This document shows, piece by piece, positions 47,169-63,142 of a stretch of DNA of 64,000 bases (positions within the stretch are counted from its first letter, which is position 1; every line of letters starts with the position of its first letter). The notes beneath the pieces were generated by a model. That model did no database searches. It saw nothing but the letters and a program-made list of their open reading frames with translations, and was not told the DNA's origin. Source of the DNA: Nymphaea colorata (lineage: Eukaryota; Streptophyta; Magnoliopsida; Nymphaeales; Nymphaeaceae); NCBI RefSeq assembly GCF_008831285.2, contig NC_045147.1:23398981-23462980 (forward strand), written 5' to 3'. The position numbers and the translations under genes are program-made.

Positions 47169-48962
47169 ACCTGTAGTTCGCGTATTGAGCGAGGTTTGGT
47201 TTGGATCAAAGGCGCCTTATGAGAAGTTGTGTCTGTGTGTATGGCGACTCCCTTCGCTCCTTGGTATGATTCTCTAACTATTGCTGTCTGTCTGCTTCAA
47301 TGCATGCTTAGTTTGCCTTTCCCCTTGAACATCTGCTGTTGGCATCTGCTCACGTCCTCCAAGTATCCTTCATACCTTTGATACATATGATATGGAAGGT
47401 CAACTATTTTCTGGTATTGGCTATTGGGATCTTGTATTTTGTCTGGGGTTCATTTAACAGAGATATGACAGTATAATATCATATGTAAAGGATGGAGTCC
47501 AACGTGCCTCATGTCAATGTGGGGGTGAATCGCCTTGAAAAGAGGACGGTATCCCAACTATGTAAATCCGGTCGATTAGGAACGATGATGCATTTAGCCA
47601 ATCAGGACAATATGATGTCTGAGTATTTTCAGATTGCCCATTTCACCTTACTATTGTTCAACCGGACGAGTTGTCAGGGAATCTTATTGGCATACTAGTA
47701 ACTTGAGAGTTAAGACCAGATGTATGATTCAGTTGTTGCATGACACAAATAGATGATGACCTAACCTTAATCCACCATCGCTAGATACAACCCTTCCTTC
47801 ATTGCCTTCATGTGTTGATGATAGTCTCCCATGATATACGTTCTTCCTTCAGGCTCTAGCCATGGAACTGATCAATTTCAAGTGGCATGCACCATCCATG
47901 GCAAATGTTGCTCAGTGAAGGAATCATGCTTGGGAAAGAATCAGTTAAAGAAAAATTTTCTCAACCTTTTCACAAGCCATATAATAGAATCCACCCAACT
48001 CCTTCCTCATTTTTTCAGCGATTTTTTCCTTGAGTTCTCGTGTCAGTGCACAGCCTTAGATTTAGTTCATTGCTAATGACAGCCATTGCGTTTTGTTTTT
48101 GTCTGGATAACATGCTTTTCGGCAATGTACAAATTTTGATTTTGGTGCCCTACAGTAATTAATGACTGAAGAAAGTCACGGATAGAGGTGGTATAGTGGA
48201 GCAGCCATGGCCTTCCGGCAAGCAGTCATGGCCAAGTGCATATCACTGTCACTTTCCCTCTCGCAAGCCACAGTAGTATATCTTCTTTGTCAAAGAGGAC
48301 CTCAGGGCAGGGGTACTATATTCCCATGAGCGTTCAAATCAGAAACTTCCCTTTAAATTTCAGAGGGAAGGAAAGGAATTCTATATTTCCCTACTGAATA
48401 AATGGCTCTCGCTGCTTCGATTAACAGTTTTTCTATCTATGGTTAGCATGAAATGAACCTTTTTTAGCTCAGCAAAACAAGTTTTCAGTTTTCCTGATGG
48501 GAAAGAAAGAGAGAATATATGGCCCTAATTAAGCATGAGTTAGAAATTAGGAATGGCATATAGTATTTCAATTCTTTTTCAGCTTTACTGAAAGCTATGT
48601 GATTGGTCCTTTGGAGGCGAAAATTTAATTTAGATATTTTTTAAGCTATTCTTTGAATGTAATCTTTGTGCGATGCAAATGTCTCTTCTTGAAGACGCTA
48701 GATTGTACAACCATATCAAAGGAGGAGTTTCGTTTACTTGTCTTGTAAATAAGCACAAACGCAAGCTCTGTGCTGACTAGTTTCACCTGCTCCACTTTCT
48801 AAAAGCTTGTACCTTTGCCACAAGTTGGTCCCGAAGGTTGTTAGATTCCAAATATTTTTCCTTTGGTGACTTATTAAATTAGAAAAAATCTGTTGTTAGA
48901 AGGATAAATCAAGCTCTAAGCATTATCTTTTAACAGTTTGACTCTTGCTAAAGAAAATAAGG

Positions 48963-49214
48963 ATGAAAAAATTAAATATGTTCCTGGTTGTTATTTTTAT
49001 TCTCCTGAGTTCAACTTTTAGGTCGGCAATATATGTCCATGCTGAAACTCTACATAATGTGTGCTGTGAAAATAACCGGAGAACGAAGAATGCATTTGCG
49101 CATATGAGAAGGGGAAAAAGGTGCTTGTTCTTTTATAAGAATAACATATGGAACATGTGCAATAAGAGAGTCTTTGATTCTAGGGATAGGTGCTACGATG
49201 ACAGTTTATCTTGA
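48963..49214 (+). CDS. Candidate small secreted cysteine-containing peptide (83 aa), unrecognised
   Basis: The frame begins MKKLNMFLVVIFILLSST, a good signal-peptide core, with a plausible cleavage after YVHA. The mature part would be short and basic, with five Cys (a CC pair, then three spaced singles: RGKRCLFF, NMCNK, DRCYDD). There is no match to a family I know. The codon make-up is AT-rich like its surroundings, and no promoter or partner exon was identified. It could be a chance frame. Treat as hypothetical. Confidence 0.28.
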   Translation: MKKLNMFLVVIFILLSSTFRSAIYVHAETLHNVCCENNRRTKNAFAHMRRGKRCLFFYKNNIWNMCNKRVFDSRDRCYDDSLS

Positions 49215-49857
49215 ATAACTTGTCATGCGTGAAACTTATTTTGGACAAGTTGTCCTTTGATCTGTAATTTTGTGGTGTTTGAAAGTAGTTTTTTCCCAAC
49301 CTTTGGGCGTGGGACAAATTTTACCACGCTATAACGTGAAATTGAGCATTGCCTCTTCCATTTGCTAGAGCGTAAATTGGAGGTTCATGATTGAGTGACA
49401 ACATCAGTCAAATGCCTAATCGATCAACCATGAAAAGCCATTAATGGAAATATTTCCTTACTAAAAGTAGCTAGCCATGGAACAGGTCCCGTTTGACAGG
49501 CTTAGGGAGATTGTTCTCTGGCTATACAACAGTCCCAGCTTAGTCCCTCGGGATCAAGGCCGCAGAAGGGGCATTTACCTCAAATGCTTACATTGCGAGG
49601 AGACAATTGTCGGTACAGCAACTTAACTAAACCAGCGCATCTATGTCGGTTCAAATGTTGACAATGCTAGCATGCTTGTACTGAAAACATTATTACAAAT
49701 AGCTTATGTTATACGGCTTGCATGTCTTGAACCGATAGACTGCTCCACAAGAGTTTCAAAGCTCGAAAATACTGAAAATTTGGAAAAGAATAAGACGACA
49801 AACTCATACTGATGTGCTCCACCAGAGTTTCACCATCGCTCCCACTTGTTTAAGAAG

Positions 49858-52800
49858 TTATATCTCGTATGTCATCCCCACCTTCAAAAGTCGTCGATGC
49901 GGCACAGACAAAACCCCTGCACCTTGCCTTAAGTTCCTCCTCAAGATGTTGTATGCATAGTCAATCACCACCCTCTTTCCTAATGAAGATCCTTTGGCAG
50001 CTACCACCTCACTCTCTCCCAGTAAGTACACAACACCACTTCTATATGCGTTGTGAACCAGCTGCAGCTCTTTCTCGACTTCCTCTTCTATCTTGTCTTC
50101 AGCAACTTCTCCTTCATCTCCGACACTATTGCTGCCCTGCATCGAAGCACTTCTTCCATTGGCCTTCGCAGAGAACGTAGCTTCATCCTTTATGAACTCT
50201 ATCAACTTCTCCACCAACATCTTCTCGAACGAGCCATGCTCTCCCCTTAAGTCAGTGTAGCCATATCTCACAACACAGCGAAACACAGCCAGCTCTCGCT
50301 GCCCAATCCGCCGAAAAAGGAACCTCTCTTCCGCAGACACCTTGCTTATGGGAAGGGATTTTATTGATACGAAAACGAGAACTGAGTGCAGTGCAGGCAC
50401 ATTGGAGATGTACTGAGTAAAGATGGGAGGAATGCCATGAACTAGCTCTGAACAAAAGAGGCCTAAGCCGGGAAGTCGACGAAAACCCGGTTCCGCGGCA
50501 ACCTCGTGAATCTTTTCTGGTGCGACCTTGTTCTCAAACTCGTATAGGTACTTTTTACGATACACGGAGTTCCAGATGTACATGATAAACATTAGTACAG
50601 CGGCAAAGGCTAAGGGGAGATAACCACCTTGGTCGAACTTATAGAGTACCGAACTCAAGTAGAACAATTCAACAGAAACGAATACTGTGATGTAGGCGAC
50701 GACCAAAATAATATTTGTCTTCCATATCATTATCATTATTAGAACCAAGAAAAGAGAAGTGAGAAGCATCACGAACACCACAGCAATGCCTGACCAAAAA
50801 CTTATGTTAGTTCATTTACCTTGTTAAGCAAAGCATGCATATGCACGCACACACTTATAAGATCATAAACAATGCTTCATCCTTGATAACCAATTTAAGG
50901 ACAAATTTGCAGCAGAAAACATTGACATTAGAGTTTGCGTTGCATGGACTTGAAAACAATTCTGCAAATATGTTCATCAATCTACTTAGGAAGAATATCT
51001 CGCGTTCTATGGTCAAACAGGTTGAAAAAACTGGATAGCATGATCCAAAAGAAATGCCACTGACGTTACGGAACATATGAAACCTATCACCGTTCAGATT
51101 TAAACGGCTGTTTTAATGTGATTCATGCTAATTGATGTAGAAATTCCACTAATCACATTTAAAAGCAGGCACTATACTGGCATTTTAAAGATTCAAGAAG
51201 CATACCATAAGCATTTCCTATCTTGACGGTATTTTTGAAGCCCAAGGTGACGGCCACACATGCAACCATGAGTAAGAAGTTGACCTCAGGAATGTACACC
51301 TGTCCTTCATACTTGGTGGATGTGTGCACGATCTTCACTCGTGGGAAACAACCAAGTGAGACTGATTGCTGAATGATAGAGAAAGTGCCAGAGATCATTG
51401 CTTGGCTGGCAATAACGGCTGCCGCAACGGCCACGATGAACATTGGCCAGTACAAAGGACCTGAATAAACAAGCAGATGATAGTAAGGTTTGCATAGAAC
51501 GAATGAGCTATAGAAATACAATAGAAAGTGACAAAGATCTAGCAACCTGGTATTGCTTTGTAGAAAGTCGTGGCAACATCCAATGGATGTTTGCGTAGGT
51601 AGGACGCTTGGCCAGTATACGCACACATTAATGAGGGGAAAACAATAGAACACATGCTTATTTGTATTGAACGGACTGTGAAATGACCGAGATCAGCAAA
51701 CATAGCTTCCGTGCCTGCATAACAGTTACCATCATTATCAGAATACGTGCTATTTGGAAATTGGCGATGTGATTTAATCTTCAATTATAAATCTGATAGC
51801 AACTACTACCCTCTCAAGGTTTGCCCACTTCACCTCCCTTTGTGCATACGCTGTATCTACGTGTGTAAGTGAAAAAACCTTCTCAAAACAGAAAAGACGC
51901 AGAGATGCACAAGACTAATGAAGGAATTTTCAAACCAGAATATCAGTTCGACTTCCTTCACGAACTAAAGATATACATAAAACCCCCGATGGATGAGAAT
52001 GATCATTTCAACATTGCAAGACGAAAAAAACTCCTCCAACACTCTGTTGGAGGGATACAAGTCAACCACTATGTCAGGAAAAACCGGGCCGTAACAGAAA
52101 CAAACAAAGAGAACCAACCGCCCATAAGAGAACCTGGTGATCAACAGAGACTATCGCTACGAGATCAGCAACAAAATAAAACGGAGGCATCAAATAATAT
52201 ATTAGACACGAGAGAGAGAGTCGTTTACCCGTAATACAAAGGACAACCCCACCAAGAGAGATCCACGCGTCCTTCTTGTTCCTCCTAAAGTAATCTATTA
52301 TGTATTTGGGATTGACGGCCTTGATGACCAACGGGTCAAACTTTACGAAATTGTATATTCCGATCAATCCGATGAAGAGAAACCAGATAAAGATTATGGG
52401 AGCAAAAGTATAACCGACCCGATCTGTTCCAAACCTTTGTACTAGGAAAAGAATAATTAAAATCACTGCCGAGATCCATGCTATCTTCTCTGCAAAATCA
52501 ATTAAAATAAAATGTCACTCACTATTGAACAGTCGATATTCTAATTATAACACCAGCTAAATAATTACTTTTGTTCTAACGTGGGCAAAAGAAATTCCAA
52601 GATACGAAGAAAGCAAGGAAAGCATGGAAATCAGTTACAAAAATGTTAAACGGTCGCGGTTTCTACTACAAAACCATAAGAGAGATTCAGCAGTACAAGA
52701 TTTACCTAAAGATTTCGACGTTTTTTCAAAAAGTGTGAGCAAAACAGCAGAGTGGGTAGTCGCTAGAACCCTATACGGGGGATGCAATAGCATAGTTCAA

Positions 52801-55800
52801 TTCATGCACATGCTACAGTCATCCGAGCCTATTCAAGCCTACAAGTAACTTCAGAGGAAGTTGTCTGGGCTTGACTCATTTAAGAAAAGAGCTTGGATAG
52901 ATAGATTCATCTTGACTTGGTTGATTTTTGAATTGAGTCGGCTGGAGTTGCTCAACTGGAAGTGGTCCAGTGGACCCTTAGAACGGCATCCTGTCCCCCG
53001 TTCCTGCGGAATGGAGTAACGGGCTAGAATAGAAAGTCCAATATCGTCCATGCCGTTTTCGTCGAGCACGGGGACTATGGCGTTCTACGGACAGCCGTCT
53101 TGAGCACTATTAAACAAGCTCTTATTATACTTTCGTATAACATCGTCACACGAAAAGAAAGAAAAGGGAAATGGAGCTCGAATCCTCGCACTTTCAGTTC
53201 TAAAGAAGATCATAAGACAATCACCTTGAGTCAAGGATGGAGCCTTTTGCTGAATTCCTCCGACAGCTGACAGCACTGCACCAGTTTATTCAATCAGACA
53301 GAATAGTCAAAGGCTTTCAGAACATATAGGCTATTTGTCATTTGCCAAGAAAATTAACATATTTATAAATATGTTAATCCTCTACCATCTGATGCAAGTT
53401 TAGCAATCACTACAGAAAACCTAACCGTTAAACGAACTGCAGACGGCTACACTTAATCGAATAGCTCCTACATATGACTTGGGTGCTAACTTGAGCTTGT
53501 TTTCTCTCTCTGAGATATTATATACCTGAAATGCAGGGCGTGAGGACGCCGTCACCAATGACCATGCTGGTGCCGAGCATGGTGATGAGGAGCAGGGCAT
53601 ATTTGGCGAATGTGCTGCCCTCGAGCTTCGACCTTAGCTTCGAGGCCCTCTTCATCCGCGTGCTCGGCAGCTCGAGGCGAAAGTTGGAGACGTCCTTGTC
53701 CTCGGCTTGCTCCGTGGGAATGAACCCCACCTTCGCGTAACGACAGATCAACGAGTACAGCGCAAACGTGCCGCCTAAAAGAAATATGAAAAGAGAAGAA
53801 AACCTAAGTTTGCAGCCATTCAAAAAGTGAGTCGATCGTTGAAAGCTGGACCCTTCTGTCTCGCTTGTTAAGATTTAATCTTACAAACGGATAATCACTT
53901 CTAATTTGATAGGAACTGGGCATCAAAATTGTCTGTTGTCTTGAAGAATTTTTAATGTTTACGTGTATTCTCACAGGCAGAATCAAATAGACCCCCTATT
54001 GACACATGTCACATGGCTCTCTTGGTCTCACTTGGAGGGCCTGGCCAGTGTCATAAGGGGGTTTAAGCATGAGAAACGGCTTAGAGATTGAGTTGCCTAT
54101 AAAGGGTTGTGCATAGAGGGAAAAAAACAAACAGAGGATGGAGCCACTTTCAAAAAATTATTGTTCATTTTAAACTTTTGAATTTTTTATTACCTCTTTC
54201 TGTCCATCTCAAATGTTTTTTTTTTGTTTAAATTTGTTTAGCCATTGTATGCCTCTATACGTAATTTTTCATGCACAATCGTGTGCACGTAAGCCCTCTA
54301 TCACGAGCCCATATATAACCCGCACATAAGCTATAACCCGTTGAAAATGGGTTATGTGCACACCTCGTCCATGCATAGAGTATGTAAGGACCGTTAAACA
54401 TTTATACATATAAGTTTTTGAAAATATCTCAATCTTCTTTTTTTTTTTGACCTATGCTTTTAGGTCACCACATATGACCCTTTCAACCGGGAACATTCGA
54501 TCTATCTTGTGTCGGAGGTGTCAAATTTTAGGTGGATGAGTTGGCAAAAGGAAAGACAAAGGGAATGTGGAATTTTTTTTCATTTGGCCACGAAGAACAC
54601 AATTTCCAGGAAAGAACCTTACTGTTTTCGAAAAAGAAGACAAATGACGTGAGAGACGACAAACGGTGAGGATTTGACCTCCCACGAACTTCAAGTTCTT
54701 ATGTCCCGCAGTCGACGACGAAACGTAGTTTTTGTGGGTAAGGACTGAGGACGCATCTTCTTCGAAAATAAACGAGAGTGCGTTATAGGATTTACTTTTC
54801 AAATAACCATGCGGTTAGAATATGGTAAAGGGAGAATTCAAGATCAGCCTATAGAAGTTTGACACTCTTTCTTCAACGAAGATGACGTCCACAGGGGGCG
54901 GGAGAGAGAGAGAGAGAGAGAGCAGACCATCGCCGTTGTCGTTGGCCCAGAGGACGATGAACACGTATTTGCAGACAGTAATAAGTGTGAAGGTATAGAT
55001 GATGAGGGAAAGAACTCCCAAGATGTCGTCGGTGTCCTTGATCCCGTTCGTGAAAGTGCTTGAGTACACGTACAGTGGCGATGTCCCTATGTCTCCGTAC
55101 ACCACGCCGATGGTCTGGAAGGCCAGTTTAAGGATCGTCTCCCAGCTCGGGTCCTGCAAAAATCATTTTGATCAGTCCATTAGATGGTGCCTATGAGAAA
55201 GTCATCTTAAAATTGAAGGGTAGTAAAAAAATAAAATCGTAGTAGTCTCATACAAAAAATCGAGCAATCAAGAAAATTTCTTTTGCTTTAAACAATATCA
55301 ATTGGGGTCTTGTCTCCTTGCTTTCAAATTTAAAACGCACACACACTGCATATATAGACTAAGCATTTGACTTCGACCAGAAAAGGATAGAAACTGATAG
55401 GTTTGAAAAATACAAAACCACATTCGAATTTTTGTATGTGATATTCGATTTGGATGTCTATAAAATACAAATGTCTATGGAGAAAAAAACCTATACATTA
55501 ACTACATCAGATTGCCAATCAGGCGGGAATTTTCCTATCAAATACAGTTATCTATATTTGGATTCAAATAGAATATTCAAATACTTTTGGACCATTCACA
55601 TCTCCACAGATAGGCCAGGTAAAAAATAAAACTCAACTATCTGGATATTTACTGATAAAAGGCAATACTCTGAGTTTTCTTTTCTTCATAGTTTCATATG
55701 TGATTTATTTTGTATATTTGATGTTCCAGACATTTTAGGAAAACGACAATATTTTAGACTGTCAAAAGTTTCCTGAGAACAAGATTTTTTATGTTAGTGC

Positions 55801-56731
55801 AAACTGTTTAAAAGAGAGAGGGGCAAAGCCCTAGTCATGTATATATATTGAATATGACGATTGCAATGGACTGATAGTGCAAAACAACAGTTGGACAAGA
55901 AAAATTGTAAGGGAGCGAAGGACACGATATTTTCAAATTCTTAGGCGGAGCTTTGCAGAAGAAATTTAGAAAACGATCATTCTCTCGGTGAACTGCACAA
56001 GAAAAGGTATGTAGAAGAATAGAAACCTTTCCGTTGTTCGGTTAGAAAAAATAAAACAAAAATTCTTTGATGAATTTTCAGAAGACAAGTTAGGCTTCGT
56101 TTCCCGGCCTTTTGTCTTTCCAAAAGAACCGCCAAAAAAACCTAACAGAAAATAATAATGTCGATGCACTCCAGCAGGACAAGAATATTCCAGCAGCTGC
56201 TTTGCGGAAGACAGGAAAAGAAAAATAACAAAAATCTTTGATTAATGAGAAAGCCTAATTGACTTCTCGGATGTTGAATTCTTGAAGGAAAAAGCAGTCC
56301 ATGAAAAAAATTTAAGAAAAAGAAGATTTTTTTTTTTATCAAAGAAATTATGCAAGTAATTTCAATCGACTAAACTTAATAACTACGTGAATCGCATAAA
56401 CCTGAAACGAAGTCGCGTAATGGACCGGAATTCAAAGGAAGAAGCACTCCATGAGACGATCGAATAGGAAACTATCGCAATGTAACGGCAACATGCTGAG
56501 GAAAATCAACATGGAATTAGAAGAGCGAAACCTAGATCGAAGTCTCTTCAGCTTCCTTTCCAAAGGAGAGTTCCTCACCTTGCGTGCATGGCCGCTCCGT
56601 CCGGGAATCTTCCCGGACTCAAGGGCCAAGGAGTCCAACCTCCTCAGCTTCCCCCAGGAATCCATCTTTCCCCGCAGCTCGTGGCCATGCCCCGTCTCTT
56701 CCCCCGCCTCCACCACCGCGTTCCCAGGCAT
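49858..56731 (-). CDS. HAK: HAK/KUP/KT-family potassium transporter (8 coding exons, 764 aa)
   Basis: A membrane K+ transporter. Coding exons on the - strand are 56731-56579, 55153-54928, 53774-53526, 53275-53225, 52489-52229, 51714-51547, 51460-51206 and 50789-49858. All donors are GT and acceptors AG, totalling 2295 nt in frame to the stop. The family signature [13 protein letters not shown] is at residues 67-79. Membrane blocks include [32 protein letters not shown] and [14 protein letters not shown] in the cytoplasmic tail. The C-terminus reads [10 protein letters not shown], which from memory fits the high-affinity cluster I (HAK1/HAK5) better than others, but cluster assignment needs a tree. 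Length matches the family (about 750-800 aa). The ATG at 56731 follows an acceptor (cccttcag), so the 5' leader is probably spliced. A CT run lies just inside intron 2. Confidence 0.94.
54902..54921. repeat. (GA)n run just inside intron 2 of the HAK gene
   Basis: On the gene strand this is a CT run beginning about six bases after the exon 2 donor (g then gtctgc). It is unusually close to a splice donor. Confidence 0.85.
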
Positions 56732-56734
56732 TTC

Positions 56735-59700
56735 CTGAAGGGAAAACCGGAAGAAGATCAAAGGACCTCTAAGAAGAAGAAGGGCCGAAGAAAGAGCGAG
56801 TGAACACTAGAACGGGAAGCTCGATACTCGTCCTTATATAACGCAAGAAAGCGTGTGAATCCTTTGAAATACAAGCCCTATTACTTCCTTGCTCGCCAAC
56901 CGCCATCTGGAGGTTAGTGCCAGGTGCCTTCGGGCGCTTCCACGACTATCTTTCTTTTAGTGGAAACGCACGGGTCTACTCCTCGGCACGAGAGTCTTGG
57001 CCAAAGTCTTCTTCACAAGCTTGCCGTTTTTGCCCTCTTCGGGTTTGGGTTGGATTGGAAACCAAACCACCCAAACCCCAGCTGCGATTGTTCCGAAGGC
57101 GACTGCAGGGGATCGGATCGGGTTCTATCTCACCCAAAGGAAGAGACAATTTCGCCACTCAGAAGAAGGAAACCAGAATCAGGGGTAATTTCGTCAATAG
57201 AGTTCCAGTGACGTCCCTTTGTACACGTCAGGTTTCGGCGCGCTGTTCGAATCCACTTGCCATGTGGGTCCGACTCCAAGCCGTCGGTGTTGATCTCATC
57301 TCTGGTTCTCTCTCCCCACAGCCTTGACCGACGGTGTGGGAGGTGAGTTTGTTACAGCGTGACCAAATCGTTTTCTTCTTCACCTGTGCTACTGCGGGGC
57401 ATGGGCGCGGTTGAAGACATGGAGCTTTTGACGTCTCCTAATAACAGCCCCTTAGTATATATATATATATATAATTAAAACTAACATAGTTGGTAAACTC
57501 GTGACTAGAACTTGCAGATGTTGAATGAGTGAGTTGATTCATCCATTCTGTGAGTTTTCTTGCAAACTCGGTTGAGTTTTAAAATAACTTGATTCGAACG
57601 AGGTCAACTTTAACTTGTGGTCGGTTTTTTTTAGTGATATGAGGTAAGTGGAGGGATTTTGGAACCAACTTGCTGAGTCAATCAACTATCAAAATTAGCC
57701 CCCAAAATTTGAAGCTGTTATCTAACGGGGGTTTATGTTTATAATAGTTTTAATTTCGACAGTATCTAATAGTCAGCCATGATATGATATAAAAAGCTAA
57801 TGAATGATGACTATCATGTTGGAGTCTTTAATCAGTCAATCTGTATGGAATCTTTTTAGAGTCACCCACCGGCCACCAACTATGATGATTACGAAAAAAA
57901 TACAAAAAAATGATACGAAATAATGTCAAATAACAAAAATATCTTTTTATTTTCCTCTCACGCATATATATATATATATATATATGCATATGTGTGTGTG
58001 TTACAATCTTAACAAACAAATTAGGTGGAACTTGGCGTTCAATGAAATCCGATGTCTTACCATATTGCATTGGGAAGCTCGCCGATTCGTTTAAATTGCT
58101 TGGATAGTATTCAAACGACACGGACTATGTGTACCCCCAGCCTTTGATCATTAGAAAGAATAAAACAATACCAATTTCAGAAAAAGAATACAAAACACAA
58201 TAAGGCACTAATTTGGATGCATACAAGATTGCTTTGGCTTGAAGTGTAGGCATCCGAGGGGTCAAGCCTGCCTGTGGAGCTCGCTGGTCAACCCGAAGAT
58301 GTAGCCAGCAGGATTGGAATTGCGCGTGTGAACCCTTTGCCACGCGATGGAAGTGGAGGGAAACTTTGTTGGCGAGAAAACTGTGGTATGCTGCTGTCTC
58401 TTCAAGCTGACGATATACAATGCATCCGACCTCTCTTCTTCTTCTTCTTCTTCTTCCCAGCCATAGCTAACACAGCGCTCCACCAGCTTCTTTTTCTGAC
58501 TATTTCACTCTCCAGATTTGTAGACCTTTCTGCATTATATGTTTGATCTCTTTAACCTTAGTGGTGGGCTCTACCACAAGCATGATCCAACCCATGGTTA
58601 GTCATAGAAACATTCATTTCCTCCAATCGCTTAAGGTCCACTCCAACTAAGCCGTCGCTTATCAGTGTGCACTTTGTACCCATAGGAATCGGGACAAGCT
58701 AGTTTGCGTCTGTCCAATGATTGCTTTGGGTCGACGACTTGACTCCATCGAGAAGACAGAGAGATAATTGAGATTATGTTTTATAAGGCGTAGGAGATTG
58801 TGTTTTATAAGGCGTAGGCGTAGGAGTAGGCTGTATGAGATAAAGTTCGGGTTCCAGCTCGCAAGATTTGTCGTCAGCCCTCTATACGTTTCTTCAGTGA
58901 GGGAGGTCGAGATATAAGGGGGGCCAGTTCTGCCCATATGTCTTGAAAGAAGTAGTTGAAGAACATCCCGTCCCACAACACTATCTCTATCTAGGATAAG
59001 GACAGCCTCGTTGATTTCCAGTCCACCTTGGTCACCGGGGCTTCTAGGGTTGGTTCTTTGACATTGCCCTGCACCAAAACTCAAGAAGATCACCGTTAGC
59101 AGCATCATTTTGTCAAAACAAAAGGTAGTTGCCTCCTTGACATTCTCCTCACCCTCCACCATCGTACCATCAACCGTGGGCTTCTCAATCTTTTTTTTTT
59201 TTCCTTACTCTATTCTCATGTCTTAGCTATTGACTGAAAGTAGCGCGTGTTACCGTATCCTTCACACGAAGTCAACGAGATTTTGCTTTATCCCTCCATT
59301 CTGGGCCTCTTAAATTTGCAGTTGGCTTCCATAAGAGCCCCACAGCGACTACAGTAGGTGACTTTTGGATTCGTATATTATCCCTTGTGGGATCGCTAGG
59401 CCGTCTCCAGCTCTGCTTTAGAGCAAACCCTCACCATGAACCGCCCACTCGCATCTCAGCAACTTGAGAATGAATCAGAAATCCGCCCCTGGCTCGGGAC
59501 TTCTCCCAAACAGACCAGCGATGGCTGCATATCTGAATGGGGATTTCCTTTCTTCATACGCCTTAAGATTTATCAGCACTTGGGGGCCCCCGTTGCCATG
59601 TTCCACTATAGCTTCCGGGAACCAAACCGAGTCCGGCTTGTCTCCGACGACAACAATCAACACCCACAATCGTACTCGGTCATCCAACGGTGATGGATTT

Positions 59701-60700
59701 TCACTCGAACCTTGCATATGTTCCACCGGTTATTTAAAGTTTGCGGGAAATGCTTTTCTTACTTGCTTCTACTCCTTATTTCTATGCTCTTCCCTCCTTT
59801 TACATGCATATAAAGCGAAGTTGAGCATTGCGACTATTGAACAGCGAACGCTTCTTTTTCTCAACAAACTTGACGGCCGTACCCCCTTGTGTCCAAAGTA
59901 AATTTCTAGGGCACAACAGTAAACAAGTTCCCCAAATAGCCTCGTCAATCGTGATCACCATTTTTGCAGCGGAAAATAAACGTCTAATTTTTTGGGCAAA
60001 TTTACACACCCTTGCCGTGAAAGAAGCAAGAAGATCCTGAAACACTAAATTTTGCACCATTTGAGTACTCCGCGGCCAACACCCTCGCAGCAACAAAAGC
60101 TAGACAGGCAACGAAATGCGTTGGCACCTCTGCTCTCGACATCAAACTGAAATTTTTGCAGAGCTAACCAAGCCTCGCAAACCCATGATACATCACGGAG
60201 CAACCTATACCAAGTACCAACACACTAGAGAGAAACGAAATGCAAACATAAGACTAATAACCATTCCATCAGTAATCTATAGTTAAAATAAAAAATATAT
60301 ATATCTACAATTTCATGCTTAGATTGATCGATCTTACAGAGATGAAGACCACCTTGGCACTAAAAGTATACCTCGTCCTCAATATCATAAATTTTACACC
60401 CTCAAGCCCGTAGTATTGAAGGAATGTGCGACCACATTAGAGACCAGGACTACTCAACTCCCTTCCCCCAACCAGAAAAAGCAGGCAAAGGAAAAAATAA
60501 CTTATCGTTATCCATCATGCAGATGAAATAATCGTTTGAAGCACGCATAGAGCACCACCCCCTCCCCCCACAACCGGGGCCCACAAAACCAACAGAGAGA
60601 GAGACTAACAATAGATACAGGACGAAAGAAGGATTAAAAACATTCAAGACCAACAAGACAACGGTACGAAGGAGACTGGATAAAGAAATGACAAAGAGGC
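56735..60700. other. Region between the HAK promoter and the cullin 3' end
   Basis: The first part is the probable HAK leader and promoter (56735-57400). The rest holds short (TA)n runs at 57457-57472 and 57964-57985 and a (CTT)n run near 58436-58458. An unrecognised - strand frame of 166 aa (58662-59162, MVEGEENVKEATTF) contains a duplicated LLRLIKHNL stretch caused by a DNA repeat near 58778-58820. No gene family is recognised. Confidence 0.4.
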
Positions 60701-60976
60701 GGGCCGGATAAACTCACACGAGAATACTTTACATCATGGGGAATACCCACCACCATCAACTTTAGGACTCTAGGGGGGCGTGGCTCAAAGTGGGCCAAAA
60801 CATATGCCATTTATGCCAACTCGCCAAGGACTAGGGTGACTGAGGCTGCAAGCACTACCAGATCTACAGGACCTCCACAACCTCTCCCATCAGATTTGCA
60901 GCCCTGCTGGTTTCTTGCCCCCAAGAGGAAACGCAGCATAACCCTCTTCCATGAGAAAGACAATCAACGTGCAGGC

Positions 60977-63142
<2,166 letters not shown>

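Larger units (their letters stand above)
45683..49857. other. Intergenic region between NF-YB and the potassium transporter
   Basis: The region contains the NF-YB 3' flank and a degenerate repeat of about 60 bp at 46146-46460. A (CT)n run lies at 47136-47166 and a small candidate secreted-peptide frame at 48963-49214. Other open frames, including 46590-47048 on the - strand, have no recognisable features. Confidence 0.4.

Noticed and set aside
47241-47264. Possible first exon (atggcgactccc then gtatga)
   Set aside because: No matching acceptor exon with a family signature could be found downstream.
56917-57327. 136-codon + strand frame upstream of the HAK gene
   Set aside because: GC-rich promoter sequence with overlapping open frames in all phases and no recognisable domain.
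58662-59162. 166-codon - strand frame starting MVEGEENV
   Set aside because: Not recognised; contains a repeat-derived duplication and no sign of splicing or conservation. Mentioned only in the regional description.
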